A stretch of DNA of 35,936 nucleotides. Source: Arthrobacter sp. Bi26 (GTDB lineage Bacteria > Actinomycetota > Actinomycetes > Actinomycetales > Micrococcaceae). This document shows positions 1 to 6,460 of the stretch, piece after piece. How positions within the stretch are numbered: position 1 is the stretch's first letter; each line of letters opens with the position of its first letter. The notes under the pieces are model-generated. The model did no database searches and had not been told where the DNA came from. It saw only the letters and a list, made by a program, of their open reading frames with translations. The translations under genes and the position numbers were made by a program. The stretch covers positions 1-35,936 of the forward strand of contig NZ_CAKKMF010000053.1 of the NCBI RefSeq assembly GCF_918697925.1. Direction: 5' to 3'.

Positions 1-285
1 GTCGGAGGGGGCGACGGCGCCGAACGCGCCGCCGTCGGAAGAGGCCGGGGGGCCGGGCTCAGCGTCGTCAGTGACCCGGATCATTGATCCCGCCGCGATC
101 CGCAGCACACCGCCGCCGCTGAGCGTCGCCAAAACCATGGCGGGAGTACCAAAATCGTCGGCTTCAACATCCACGCGATGGATCTCGGCGGAGCGGTTTC
201 CGTCGGGCAGGATCAGGTGGTCGCCGGCCCGCAGAGATCCAGCCTGCTGTTCACTGTAGTTCCGGGAGGCTGGGGGGTGGGTCAT
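1..285 (-). CDS. Hypothetical protein, 5' part only (runs off the left edge)
   Basis: An open frame runs from ATG at 285 to the window edge without a stop, giving 95 codons. An AAGGA ribosome-binding site lies 6 bases before the ATG. The protein starts MTHPPASRNYSEQQAG. It then has a short beta-rich stretch (GDHLILPDGN, AEIHRVDVEADDF, PAMVLATLSGGGVLRIAAGS, MIRVTDD) that reads like a small beta-barrel or SH3-like fold. After that comes a Pro/Ala/Gly/Ser-rich low-complexity tail. I do not recognise a family and assign no function. The good start signal, high-GC codon use and same orientation as the next gene support a real gene. The C-terminus cannot be judged. Confidence 0.6.
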   Translation of the reverse strand, partial: MTHPPASRNYSEQQAGSLRAGDHLILPDGNRSAEIHRVDVEADDFGTPAMVLATLSGGGVLRIAAGSMIRVTDDAEPGPPASSDGGAFGAVAPSD

Positions 286-348
286 CGGGAGTCCTTAAAG
301 TTCTCTTGCGGTCCGCCCAACAGTCTACAAAATCCGGTGCGTGAAGTC

Positions 349-378
349 GGGGACGCAGGGGCCGCCCCGAGCGTCCCC
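349..378. terminator. GC-rich hairpin between two minus-strand genes
   Basis: GGGGACGC (349-356) pairs with GCGTCCCC (371-378), and GGGG/CCCC pairs inside the loop. It lies just past the stop of the Nudix-like gene (406). No T-run follows directly on the minus strand, so if it terminates it is a tail-less terminator. It could equally be a transcript-stability hairpin. Confidence 0.45.
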
Positions 379-405
379 GGACGGCGCGGGACCGAAGGAA
401 GCCGG

Positions 406-945
406 CTAGTTGCCGACTCCCGCGAAGGCCAGCGCCTGCCGGATCAGGGCCCCCCGGCCGCCGCTGAATTCCAGCTGCACGTCCGTGCTCATGACCTCCT
501 GCGGGGTCATCCAGGTCAGCTCGAGGGCGTCCTGGCGCGGGGAGCATTCGCCGGTGACGGGAATGACGTACGCCAGGGCAACGGCGTGCTGGCGGTCGTC
601 CGTGAAGCCGGTGTGGGACGGAGACGGGAAGTACTCGGCCACCGTGAACGGCACCGGGCTGACCGGCAGCTGCGGGAAGGCAAGCGGGCCCAGGTCCTTC
701 TCCATATGGCGGAGCAGCGCGGCGCGGATGGTCTCGCGGTAGAGAACGCGGCCGGACACCAGGGAACGGACCATGGTGCCGTCCTCGTCGGCCTGCAGCA
801 GCGTGCCGACCTCGTTCACGAACCCGAGAGGGTCCAGCCGGACCGGAACGGCCTCGACATAGACCATCGGCAGCTTGCCCCGCGCTTCGGACAAGTCGTC
901 GTCGGAGAGCCAGCCGGGATTCGGGTCAGGGGTGCGCACATTCAT
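406..945 (-). CDS. DUF4916 Nudix-fold family protein
   Basis: The 179-residue protein resembles the actinobacterial DUF4916 / 'NUDIX hydrolase family' group, with the typical start NPGWLSDDDLSEARGKLP and the block FPQLPVSPVPFTVAEYFPSP. The Nudix box is recognisable in spacing (G-x5-E-x7-R...G around SGRVLYRETIRAALLRHMEK) but degenerate. The metal-binding REUXEE core reads R-H-M-E-K-D, so two of the key acids are lost or changed. Hydrolase activity is therefore doubtful and a binding or regulatory role is possible. The start at 945 is preceded by TAGAAC six bases upstream and no Shine-Dalgarno sequence, which suggests a leaderless message. Family assignment is good; function is unknown. Confidence 0.85.
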   Translation of the reverse strand: MNVRTPDPNPGWLSDDDLSEARGKLPMVYVEAVPVRLDPLGFVNEVGTLLQADEDGTMVRSLVSGRVLYRETIRAALLRHMEKDLGPLAFPQLPVSPVPFTVAEYFPSPSHTGFTDDRQHAVALAYVIPVTGECSPRQDALELTWMTPQEVMSTDVQLEFSGGRGALIRQALAFAGVGN

Positions 946-989
946 GGTTAAGTTCTACCCCATCCCTGACCCGAACCCCGCGCCGTCCC

Positions 990-1760
990 TCAGAACGCCA
1001 GCACCGATTCCAGCGGCTCGCCGGATGCGATCCGTGCCAGCAGCGCCGGTTCGGCGGCGTCAGAGGCCAGTGCCTGGCCCAGCACCTCGGCCGCCGCCTC
1101 CGGGGACAGGACGATCACGCCGTTGTCGTCCCCGAGCACCCAGTCGCCCGGATTAACCTGGATGCCGCCGCACTGCACCGGGACATTCACCGCGGAGCCG
1201 CCGCTGCGGACCCTTTTGGTGGTCAGGCACGAGGTCCCGCGGGCGAAGACCGGCAGGCCGGTGGCCCGGAGCTCCAGGATGTCGGTGGCCACGCCGTCGA
1301 CGACGACGCCGGCGGCGCCTTGCGCGGTGGCCGCTGCCGCGGTGACTGCGCCCACCGGCGCGTGCCGGTGGTCACCGGACATGTCCACCACCAGCACCGC
1401 GCCGGGGTGCAGCTCCAGCAGGGCACGGTTCATGGCGTAGGCGTCATTCTCAGCGATGCGCACCGTGACCGCCGGGCCCGCCACCTTGACGCCGTCGAGC
1501 AGCGAACGGATGGCCGGATCCACGAATCCGTCCTCCAGGAAGTGCCCGATCGTGGGGTAGCTGACGGCGGCGAGCCCCTCGTTAAGCCCCGCGCTCACCG
1601 CGCTCACCGCGCTCACCGCGCTCACCGCGCTCACCGCGCTCACCGCGCTCACCGCGCTCACCGCGCTCACCGCGCTCACCGCGCTCACCGCGCTCACCGC
1701 GCTCACCGCGCTCACCGCGCTCACCGCGCTCACCGCGCTCACCGCGCTCACCGCGCTCAT
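990..1760 (-). CDS. RraA-like (HMG/CHA aldolase superfamily) protein with N-terminal (SAV)18 repeat
   Basis: The ATG at 1760 overlaps the ridA stop as ATGA, giving 256 residues. Residues 2-55 are 18 perfect Ser-Ala-Val repeats, followed by SAGLNEGL and an RraA/4-hydroxy-4-methyl-2-oxoglutarate-aldolase-like fold of about 195 residues. Visible family blocks are PTIGHFLEDG, AVLVVDMSGD, APVGAVTAAAATAQGAAG, VVVDGVATDILELRATGLPV and NPGDWVLGDDNGV. Class members normally carry an Arg-Asp pair after the VxDG strand to bind pyruvate and metal; here it reads Thr-Asp (GVATD). The chemistry may therefore differ from pyruvate aldolases. As third gene of the transporter-ridA-rraA unit it probably acts in the same catabolic route. 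The first GTG after the repeat would leave out essential core, so ATG 1760 or a GTG within the array is the start. Repeat copy number may be mis-assembled. Confidence 0.8.
   Translation of the reverse strand: MSAVSAVSAVSAVSAVSAVSAVSAVSAVSAVSAVSAVSAVSAVSAVSAVSAVSAVSAGLNEGLAAVSYPTIGHFLEDGFVDPAIRSLLDGVKVAGPAVTVRIAENDAYAMNRALLELHPGAVLVVDMSGDHRHAPVGAVTAAAATAQGAAGVVVDGVATDILELRATGLPVFARGTSCLTTKRVRSGGSAVNVPVQCGGIQVNPGDWVLGDDNGVIVLSPEAAAEVLGQALASDAAEPALLARIASGEPLESVLAF
1591..1759. repeat. 9-bp minisatellite, about 18.8 perfect copies, inside the rraA-like gene
   Basis: The unit reads GCGCTCACC on the plus strand and GTGAGCGCG in the coding sense. Eighteen complete copies (1591-1752) plus 7 bases are identical to each other. 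In coding sense each unit is GTG-AGC-GCG, a near copy of the gene start ATG-AGC-GCG. Every unit therefore carries an in-frame GTG that could start translation, and a TGA in the ridA frame. Lack of any divergence between copies implies recent expansion. Because the unit is 9 bp, copy-number change never shifts the frame. Confidence 0.97.
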
Positions 1761-2203
1761 GGGGCTTCCGGCGCCGTCGTGCCGGCAACCACGGCCACGC
1801 AGTCGATTTCCAGCGCGACGCCCCACAGGCTCACGCAGACAGTGGTCCGCGCAGGCTTGGCCGTGCCAAAGAACTCCGAGTAGACCCGGTTGTAGGCATC
1901 GAGCCGGTCGGGATCCGTGAGATAGCCGTTCACCTTGACCACGTGGTCCAGGCCGGACCCCGCCGTCTCTAGCACGGACCGGAGGTTGATGATGGTCTGG
2001 CGCACCTGGTCCTCGAAGGTGTCCGGCTGGTCATCCAGCCCGCTGATCGCGGGGATCTGGCCGGCGGTGAACACAAACCCATTGGCGACGGCTGCCTGGG
2101 AGAAGGGGCCGACGGCGGCTGCGCCACCCGGGATCTGCGCGATCCGGCGGACAGTCCCGTTTACGGGAGGAACAGCGGGGAGCACGGCGTGCGGCGTTGT
2201 CAT
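1757..2203 (-). CDS. RidA family (YjgF/YER057c/UK114) enamine/imine deaminase
   Basis: The 148-residue protein has a RidA fold with an extended N-terminus. Family hallmarks are GPFSQAAVANGFVFTAGQIP, QTIINLRSVLETAG, VVKVNGYLTD, the conserved Arg119 in PARTTV that binds the substrate carboxylate, and Glu132 in ALEIDCVAV. RidA proteins hydrolyse reactive 2-imino/enamino acids to keto acids plus ammonia, and many are embedded in catabolic operons. It overlaps the upstream transporter by ATGA (2203/2200) and the downstream rraA-like start by ATGA (1760/1757), so the three genes are translationally coupled. It likely clears an imine formed in the pathway. Substrate is not deducible. Confidence 0.9.
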   Translation of the reverse strand: MTTPHAVLPAVPPVNGTVRRIAQIPGGAAAVGPFSQAAVANGFVFTAGQIPAISGLDDQPDTFEDQVRQTIINLRSVLETAGSGLDHVVKVNGYLTDPDRLDAYNRVYSEFFGTAKPARTTVCVSLWGVALEIDCVAVVAGTTAPEAP

Positions 2204-3591
2204 TTGGCAGCCACCGCTTCGGCGGACGGGTCCGTGCTTGCGTCGGTGAACGCGTCAGTGGGGGCGGAGTCGACGGCGTCGATGTTGCCGTGCCGGGTTT
2301 CGGTCAGGACAAACAAGGCACCGAGCGAGACGAGGGCGGCGGCCATGATGTACCACGCAATGGAGGAGCTCTGGTGGGTCATACCCAGCAGCCACGTGGT
2401 GATGAACGGTGTTGCGGCGCTGCCGAGGAGCCCGGAGAGCATGTAGGCCACGGACAGTCCCGAGTAGCGGACCTTTGAACCGAAGAGCTCGGCGAGGAAT
2501 GTGGCGATCGGGCCGTAGTTCGCGGCGAAGGCCGTCATCATGGCGAGGTAGGCGATGAAGAGCAGCGGCACGGACTTGGTGTCCATGAGCCAGAACATCG
2601 GGAACGCCAGGGCTGCCTCGGCGGCCACTCCGGCGTAGATGATCGGCTTGCGGCCGTGCTTGTCAGAGAGCCGGCCGAAGAAAGGGATCAGGACAAAGCA
2701 CAAGGCGCAGGCGGCCAGCACGACCCACAGCATCAGGGCCTCCGAGTGGCCCAGTTCCTTCTTGCCGTAGGAGACGCCCGAGGCCACGAGCAGAGTGAAG
2801 GTGCTGCCGGTGGACAAGGTGGCAACGCCGCCGAGGATGACCTGCTTCCAGTACTTGGCCATGAGGGCCGCGAAGGGCAGCTTGGCCTTGGCGCCGGCAT
2901 CCTTGACAGCCTGGAATGACGGGGTTTCCTCGATGTGCAGGCGGATGTAGATGCCCACGGCCACGAGCAGCGCGGAGGCCAGGAACGGGATGCGCCAGCC
3001 CCAGGCAAGGAGCTCTTCGGTGCTGACCGTCGAGGCGACAATGAGGAACGCGACGTTGGCGATCAGGGTCCCGGCGGGCACGCCCACCTGGACCAACGAG
3101 CCGTAGAACCCGCGCTTGGACGCGGGAGCGTGTTCCACCGTCATCAGGACGGCGCCGCCCCATTCGCCGCCCAGGGCCAGGCCCTGGATGACGCGCAGGA
3201 AGAGCAGCAGCAGAGGCGCCATGATGCCGATGCTGTTGTAGTCCGGCAGCAGGCCTATGGCGAACGTGGCGGCGCCCATGGTCAGCAGTGAAATCAGGAG
3301 CATGGACTTCCGGCCCAGGCGGTCCCCGAAGTGGCCGAAGATGATGGCGCCCACCATGCGTGCAATGTAGGCGGAGGCGAAGGTGCCGAACGCGAGCATG
3401 GTGCCCACGATGGGGTCGAAGCTGGGGAAGAAGATCTTGTTGAACACCAGCGCGGACGCTGTGCCGAATACAAAGAGGTCGTACCACTCGACGGTGGTGC
3501 CGATGACGCTGGCTAGGGCGATTTTGCGCATTTTTGCGAGGTCCAGCCGTGCCGTAGCAGCGGCGGCAGTGGTATTTACCATGTGAGCCAT
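2200..3591 (-). CDS. MFS transporter, metabolite:H+ symporter (MHS) type
   Basis: The 463-residue, 12-helix membrane protein has MHS family signatures: VIGTTVEWYDLFVFGTAS in helix 1, the MFS loop motif GHFGDRLGRKSML, RVIQGLALGGEWGGAV and a second-half loop GRLSDKHGRKP. MHS proteins (KgtP, ProP, ShiA relatives) import organic acids, betaines or aromatic acids with protons. The start ATG 3591 has GGAG five bases upstream; a second Met three codons on is less likely. The acidic C-terminal tail (DAVDSAPTDAFTDASTDPS) is cytoplasmic. It is first in the operon with ridA and rraA and lies downstream of, and in the same direction as, the pucR-type regulator, with its own promoter region at 3632-3718. 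It probably imports the pathway substrate. Confidence 0.9.
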   Translation of the reverse strand: MAHMVNTTAAAATARLDLAKMRKIALASVIGTTVEWYDLFVFGTASALVFNKIFFPSFDPIVGTMLAFGTFASAYIARMVGAIIFGHFGDRLGRKSMLLISLLTMGAATFAIGLLPDYNSIGIMAPLLLLFLRVIQGLALGGEWGGAVLMTVEHAPASKRGFYGSLVQVGVPAGTLIANVAFLIVASTVSTEELLAWGWRIPFLASALLVAVGIYIRLHIEETPSFQAVKDAGAKAKLPFAALMAKYWKQVILGGVATLSTGSTFTLLVASGVSYGKKELGHSEALMLWVVLAACALCFVLIPFFGRLSDKHGRKPIIYAGVAAEAALAFPMFWLMDTKSVPLLFIAYLAMMTAFAANYGPIATFLAELFGSKVRYSGLSVAYMLSGLLGSAATPFITTWLLGMTHQSSSIAWYIMAAALVSLGALFVLTETRHGNIDAVDSAPTDAFTDASTDPSAEAVAAK

Positions 3592-3642
3592 CAGTTCTCC
3601 AGATGGGGTGCGGGGACGATTGTCCGGTGCAGATAGTCACCA

Positions 3643-3671
3643 ACTATCCTGTGTCAGCCATCACAGTTCAA
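3643..3671 (-). promoter_or_regulatory. Putative promoter of the MHS-ridA-rraA operon
   Basis: Reading the minus strand, TTGAAC (3671-3666) and GATAGT (3648-3643) are separated by 17 bases and resemble -35 and -10 elements. The -10 hexamer forms one arm of a perfect dyad, GATAGT-N5-ACTATC, at 3632-3648, suggesting regulator control at the -10. Confidence 0.5.
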
Positions 3672-3678
3672 TGGCAAA

Positions 3679-3718
3679 AAATCCACCAGAAATCCACCAA
3701 AATTGTGTGTTCACACAA
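3679..3718. promoter_or_regulatory. Direct repeats and palindrome upstream of the MHS operon promoter, candidate PucR site
   Basis: Two copies of AAATCCACCA (3679-3688, 3690-3699) lie 11 bp apart, one helical turn, just upstream of the putative -35, where an activator would sit. A perfect 16-bp palindrome TTGTGTG-TT-CACACAA follows at 3703-3718. Both lie in the 178-bp gap between the regulator gene and its probable target. The binding protein is inferred. Confidence 0.5.
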
Positions 3719-3769
3719 CCCGGAGGCAAGGTTCAGGCAGGCCGCCCTACGCCAGCACCCCAGCCGCAC

Positions 3770-4960
3770 TCAGGCCCACGCAACCACCAGCCTGGCCGCT
3801 TGGGAGGGTACTGCGAGGTCGATCCCGGTCAGGTCCTGGAAGCGGTGAAGCCGGTTGAGGATGGTGTTCCGGTGGCAAAAAAGGGCCTGTGCCGTGATGG
3901 TGATATTGCCGGTGGACAGGAAGTGGCGCACCGTTTCCTCCAGGCGTTCGCGCTCCCCGCCGCGGCATGGCGAGAGTGCCGAGTCCAGGTCCGCCCACAG
4001 ATCCAGGCCGGCGTCCTGGAGCTGCTGCTTCGCGAGCCTGGCCCAGGCGCCGGCGGCAGTCAGGGGGCCCTTGTCCGAAGGTTGGAGGAGCAGTGCCAGA
4101 CGCTCGGCAGTCCGTGCCGCTGCCGGGAGGGCGCGCAGGCCGGCAAAGCCTTCCACATAGCCGCAGGGGATCCCGGCGATGCCGGCCGGGAGATAGGCGG
4201 GGCCTTCCTGTTGCGCCCGTCCACTGGCGGGACGGCCGAGGGCCCAGAAAACATAGGCGCTGCCGCCGAATTCGTGCACAAAGAGCTTCTGCGAGGACTG
4301 CGGGCCCTGAGCTGCGAAGGCGCGCAGTTTCGAGGCTGCCTCCCCGCTGGCGGCAACTATGGAGAACCTGGCGTCAGGATCGGTAACGAGGGCTGCGGCC
4401 GCCTGGCTGATCGTGTCTGCGGAAAGTTCAGATTTGCTGAAAAGCCGGGCGATGAACTCGCGGCGGATATTTGATTCTTCCTGTGCCATGCGCACCCGTT
4501 CCGCCGAGTAGCTCGAGTGCGTATGGGTGGCGAATTCATCCACGACGCGCCACACCCTGTCCACCCTGGATGTCAGCAGCATGGCGTCTTCGGGATCAGA
4601 GATCTGCAGCAGGTCATCCCACAGGATGCTGAAATCCAGCCGGACGGCTGAAATCAGGGCCTCGGGAGAGATCCCTGCCCTTGCTCTTTTGGCGCCCAGC
4701 TCGGAGGAGAACTGCATCAGCGAGTCGCGGTCGCCGTTGCGGCCCGCCTGCTGCAACTCCTTGTCCCGCAGCCCGTCCACGAGGCGGCGGAACGTCTCGC
4801 GGGCAGTTTTGCGAAGTTCCGGGAGGTCAACCCTGTTGCCGGCATATTCGGGGATCTCCTGGACCCGGGCCATGAAGAGGTCCACGAGTTCGTCGAGCCG
4901 CCCGTGCAGCCGCTCCACCAGTTCTCCCCAGCGCGCGGCGTTGTCCTGAAAGTTGTGCAT
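3770..4960 (-). CDS. PucR/CdaR-family transcriptional regulator
   Basis: The 396-residue protein carries the PucR C-terminal helix-turn-helix in its last 65 residues (LEETVRHFLSTGNITITAQA, then LFCHRNTILNRLHRFQDLTG). The N-terminal part is helical (ELVERLHGRLDELVDLFMAR) with a central GGDEF-like/CdaR-type region. Family members usually activate purine, amino-acid or sugar-acid catabolic genes in response to a pathway metabolite. It sits between the two catabolic arms, the MHS-ridA-rraA operon downstream on the same strand and the MHS-ThDP-ALDH operon divergent, so it is the obvious regulator of both. ATG 4960 is preceded by TAGAAT exactly six bases upstream and no ribosome-binding site, indicating a leaderless mRNA. 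Effector unknown. Confidence 0.88.
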   Translation of the reverse strand: MHNFQDNAARWGELVERLHGRLDELVDLFMARVQEIPEYAGNRVDLPELRKTARETFRRLVDGLRDKELQQAGRNGDRDSLMQFSSELGAKRARAGISPEALISAVRLDFSILWDDLLQISDPEDAMLLTSRVDRVWRVVDEFATHTHSSYSAERVRMAQEESNIRREFIARLFSKSELSADTISQAAAALVTDPDARFSIVAASGEAASKLRAFAAQGPQSSQKLFVHEFGGSAYVFWALGRPASGRAQQEGPAYLPAGIAGIPCGYVEGFAGLRALPAAARTAERLALLLQPSDKGPLTAAGAWARLAKQQLQDAGLDLWADLDSALSPCRGGERERLEETVRHFLSTGNITITAQALFCHRNTILNRLHRFQDLTGIDLAVPSQAARLVVAWA

Positions 4961-5122
4961 TTACACATTCTAGGACCGAAATCCCGTGACGCATTGCTAG
5001 TTATTTTGGATGAACCTACTGGAAGAATGGAGTCAGACCCAAGGGTGAGCCACATCACGGGGCAGGCGGCGAAAGATGTCGTCCGTCCGAGGTATCCGGT
5101 CCCTAGCAATTTGGAGTATTTC
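4961..5122. promoter_or_regulatory. Divergent control region between pucR-type gene and second MHS operon
   Basis: The 162-bp intergenic region holds the regulator's -10 (TAGAAT, 4972-4967, minus strand). It also has an inverted pair of 8-mers, ATTGCTAG (4993-5000) and CTAGCAAT (5103-5110), 102 bp apart, which could be two half-sites for looping or chance. TTGGAG at 5111-5116 is the ribosome-binding site of the plus-strand gene. I see no convincing -35/-10 for the plus direction. Confidence 0.45.
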
Positions 5123-6460
5123 ATGGCAAGCAACAACAGCACGGCAGTGACGGGGGCGGAGCGCCCGGACCTACGGATCGTGGATGAGAGTGTCACCCGT
5201 AAGGTGGCCCTGGCAGCCCTGGTGGGCACAGCCCTCGAGTGGTACGACTTCTTCCTTTTCACCACTGCCGCGGCGCTGGTGTTCAACGCCCAGTACTTCG
5301 TGTCCGAGGACCCCTTCGTCTCGGCGATGAGCTCTTTCGCCACCCTGGCTGTCGGCTTCGTGGCCCGCCCGATCGGCGGGTTCATCTTCGGCTCCTTGGG
5401 GGACAAGGTAGGCCGGAAGAAAATCCTGATGGTCACCATCGTGGGTATCGGCGTCGTGACCGGCCTGATCGGCCTGCTGCCGAACTACATGACGATCGGC
5501 ATTGCGGCCCCTATTATCCTGGTGGCCCTGCGGATCATCCAGGGACTCGCGGTGGGCGGCGAGTGGAGCGGCGCGGTGATCATCGCCGTCGAAAACGCGC
5601 CCGTGGCAAAGCGGGCCCGCTACGCTGCGCTGCCCCAGATCGGTTCGCCGATCGGCACCATTCTGTCCTCCGGCGGGTTCTTCGGCATGCTCTACCTCGT
5701 GGGCCAAACGAACTTTGACGCGTGGGGCTGGCGAATCCCGTTCATTGCCGCGATCCCGCTGCTGGCCATCTCGATGTGGATCCGCAGCAGGCTCAGTGAA
5801 TCCCCCGAGTTCGAGGCCCTCATGGAGTCGGGCGAGACCGAGCACGCGCCTATCCGCGGCGTCCTGACCAACAGCTGGCGCCAGATCCTGGTCGGCATGT
5901 GCTCCGCTTTGCTGGGCATCGGCGGTTTTTACCTCATCACCAGCTTTGTGGTCTTCTACGGCACCAAGATCCTCAAGATGCCCTACGAAACCCTGCTCTT
6001 GGGCTCCCTCCTCGCGGCAACGCTGGAGATCTTTGTCCTCATCTGGGCTGGCCGAATGGGCGAGAAGTTCGGCGCCAGCCGCGTCATTCTGTGGGGCGGC
6101 GTGGTCTCCGCGGTTGTGGCCGTTCCGGTCTTCCTGGCTATCGACACCGCGAACCCGGTGCTGGTCATCGGCGCCATGATCATCGGCGTCGCCACCCTGT
6201 CCGTCCCTTACGCGGTGTCCGGCACGGCGCTGACCGCCCTCTTTGCCACGAAGGTCCGCTACACGGGCGTAGCCATCACCTCCAACAGCGCCGGCGTTAT
6301 TTCCGGCTTTATCCCACTTATCGCCACAGCCCTCGTGGCTGCCAGTGGCAATTCATTCTGGCCCGGGGCCATCATCCTGCTGGTTGTGTCGGTTCTGACC
6401 GCACTCTCGGGGATTGTCCTGCCGGCCCTCAGCATCGAAGAAAAGGGTATGAAGCATTGA
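5123..6460 (+). CDS. MFS transporter, metabolite:H+ symporter (MHS) type (second copy)
   Basis: The 445-residue protein has 12 predicted helices. MHS signatures are VGTALEWYDFFLFTTAAAL, GSLGDKVGRKKIL, RIIQGLAVGGEWSGAV and SNSAGVISGFIPLI. ATG 5123 is chosen because GGAG lies 6 bases upstream and the preceding open frame reads into the regulator's leader. It is a paralogue of the transporter at 2200-3591, sharing the helix-1 and loop motifs, but is clearly diverged. It heads the plus-strand operon and its stop overlaps the start of the ThDP enzyme (TTGA). Two different MHS carriers flanking one PucR regulator suggest two related substrates, or uptake of one compound and exchange of a product. 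Confidence 0.9.
   Translation: MASNNSTAVTGAERPDLRIVDESVTRKVALAALVGTALEWYDFFLFTTAAALVFNAQYFVSEDPFVSAMSSFATLAVGFVARPIGGFIFGSLGDKVGRKKILMVTIVGIGVVTGLIGLLPNYMTIGIAAPIILVALRIIQGLAVGGEWSGAVIIAVENAPVAKRARYAALPQIGSPIGTILSSGGFFGMLYLVGQTNFDAWGWRIPFIAAIPLLAISMWIRSRLSESPEFEALMESGETEHAPIRGVLTNSWRQILVGMCSALLGIGGFYLITSFVVFYGTKILKMPYETLLLGSLLAATLEIFVLIWAGRMGEKFGASRVILWGGVVSAVVAVPVFLAIDTANPVLVIGAMIIGVATLSVPYAVSGTALTALFATKVRYTGVAITSNSAGVISGFIPLIATALVAASGNSFWPGAIILLVVSVLTALSGIVLPALSIEEKGMKH

Noticed and set aside
1591..1759. CRISPR array
   Set aside because: Units of 9 bp with no spacers; a minisatellite, not repeat-spacer structure.
1582..1883. Open frames through the minisatellite on the other frames (His-Arg-Ala and Gly-Glu-Arg repeats)
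   Set aside because: They exist only because the 9-bp unit has no stop in those frames. Their flanks show no family similarity, while the Ser-Ala-Val frame continues into an intact RraA-like fold.
5899..6456. N-terminal 186 residues of the long frame leading into the ThDP gene
   Set aside because: This is a shadow of the transporter gene in another frame; conserved ThDP sequence begins at the TTG at 6457.
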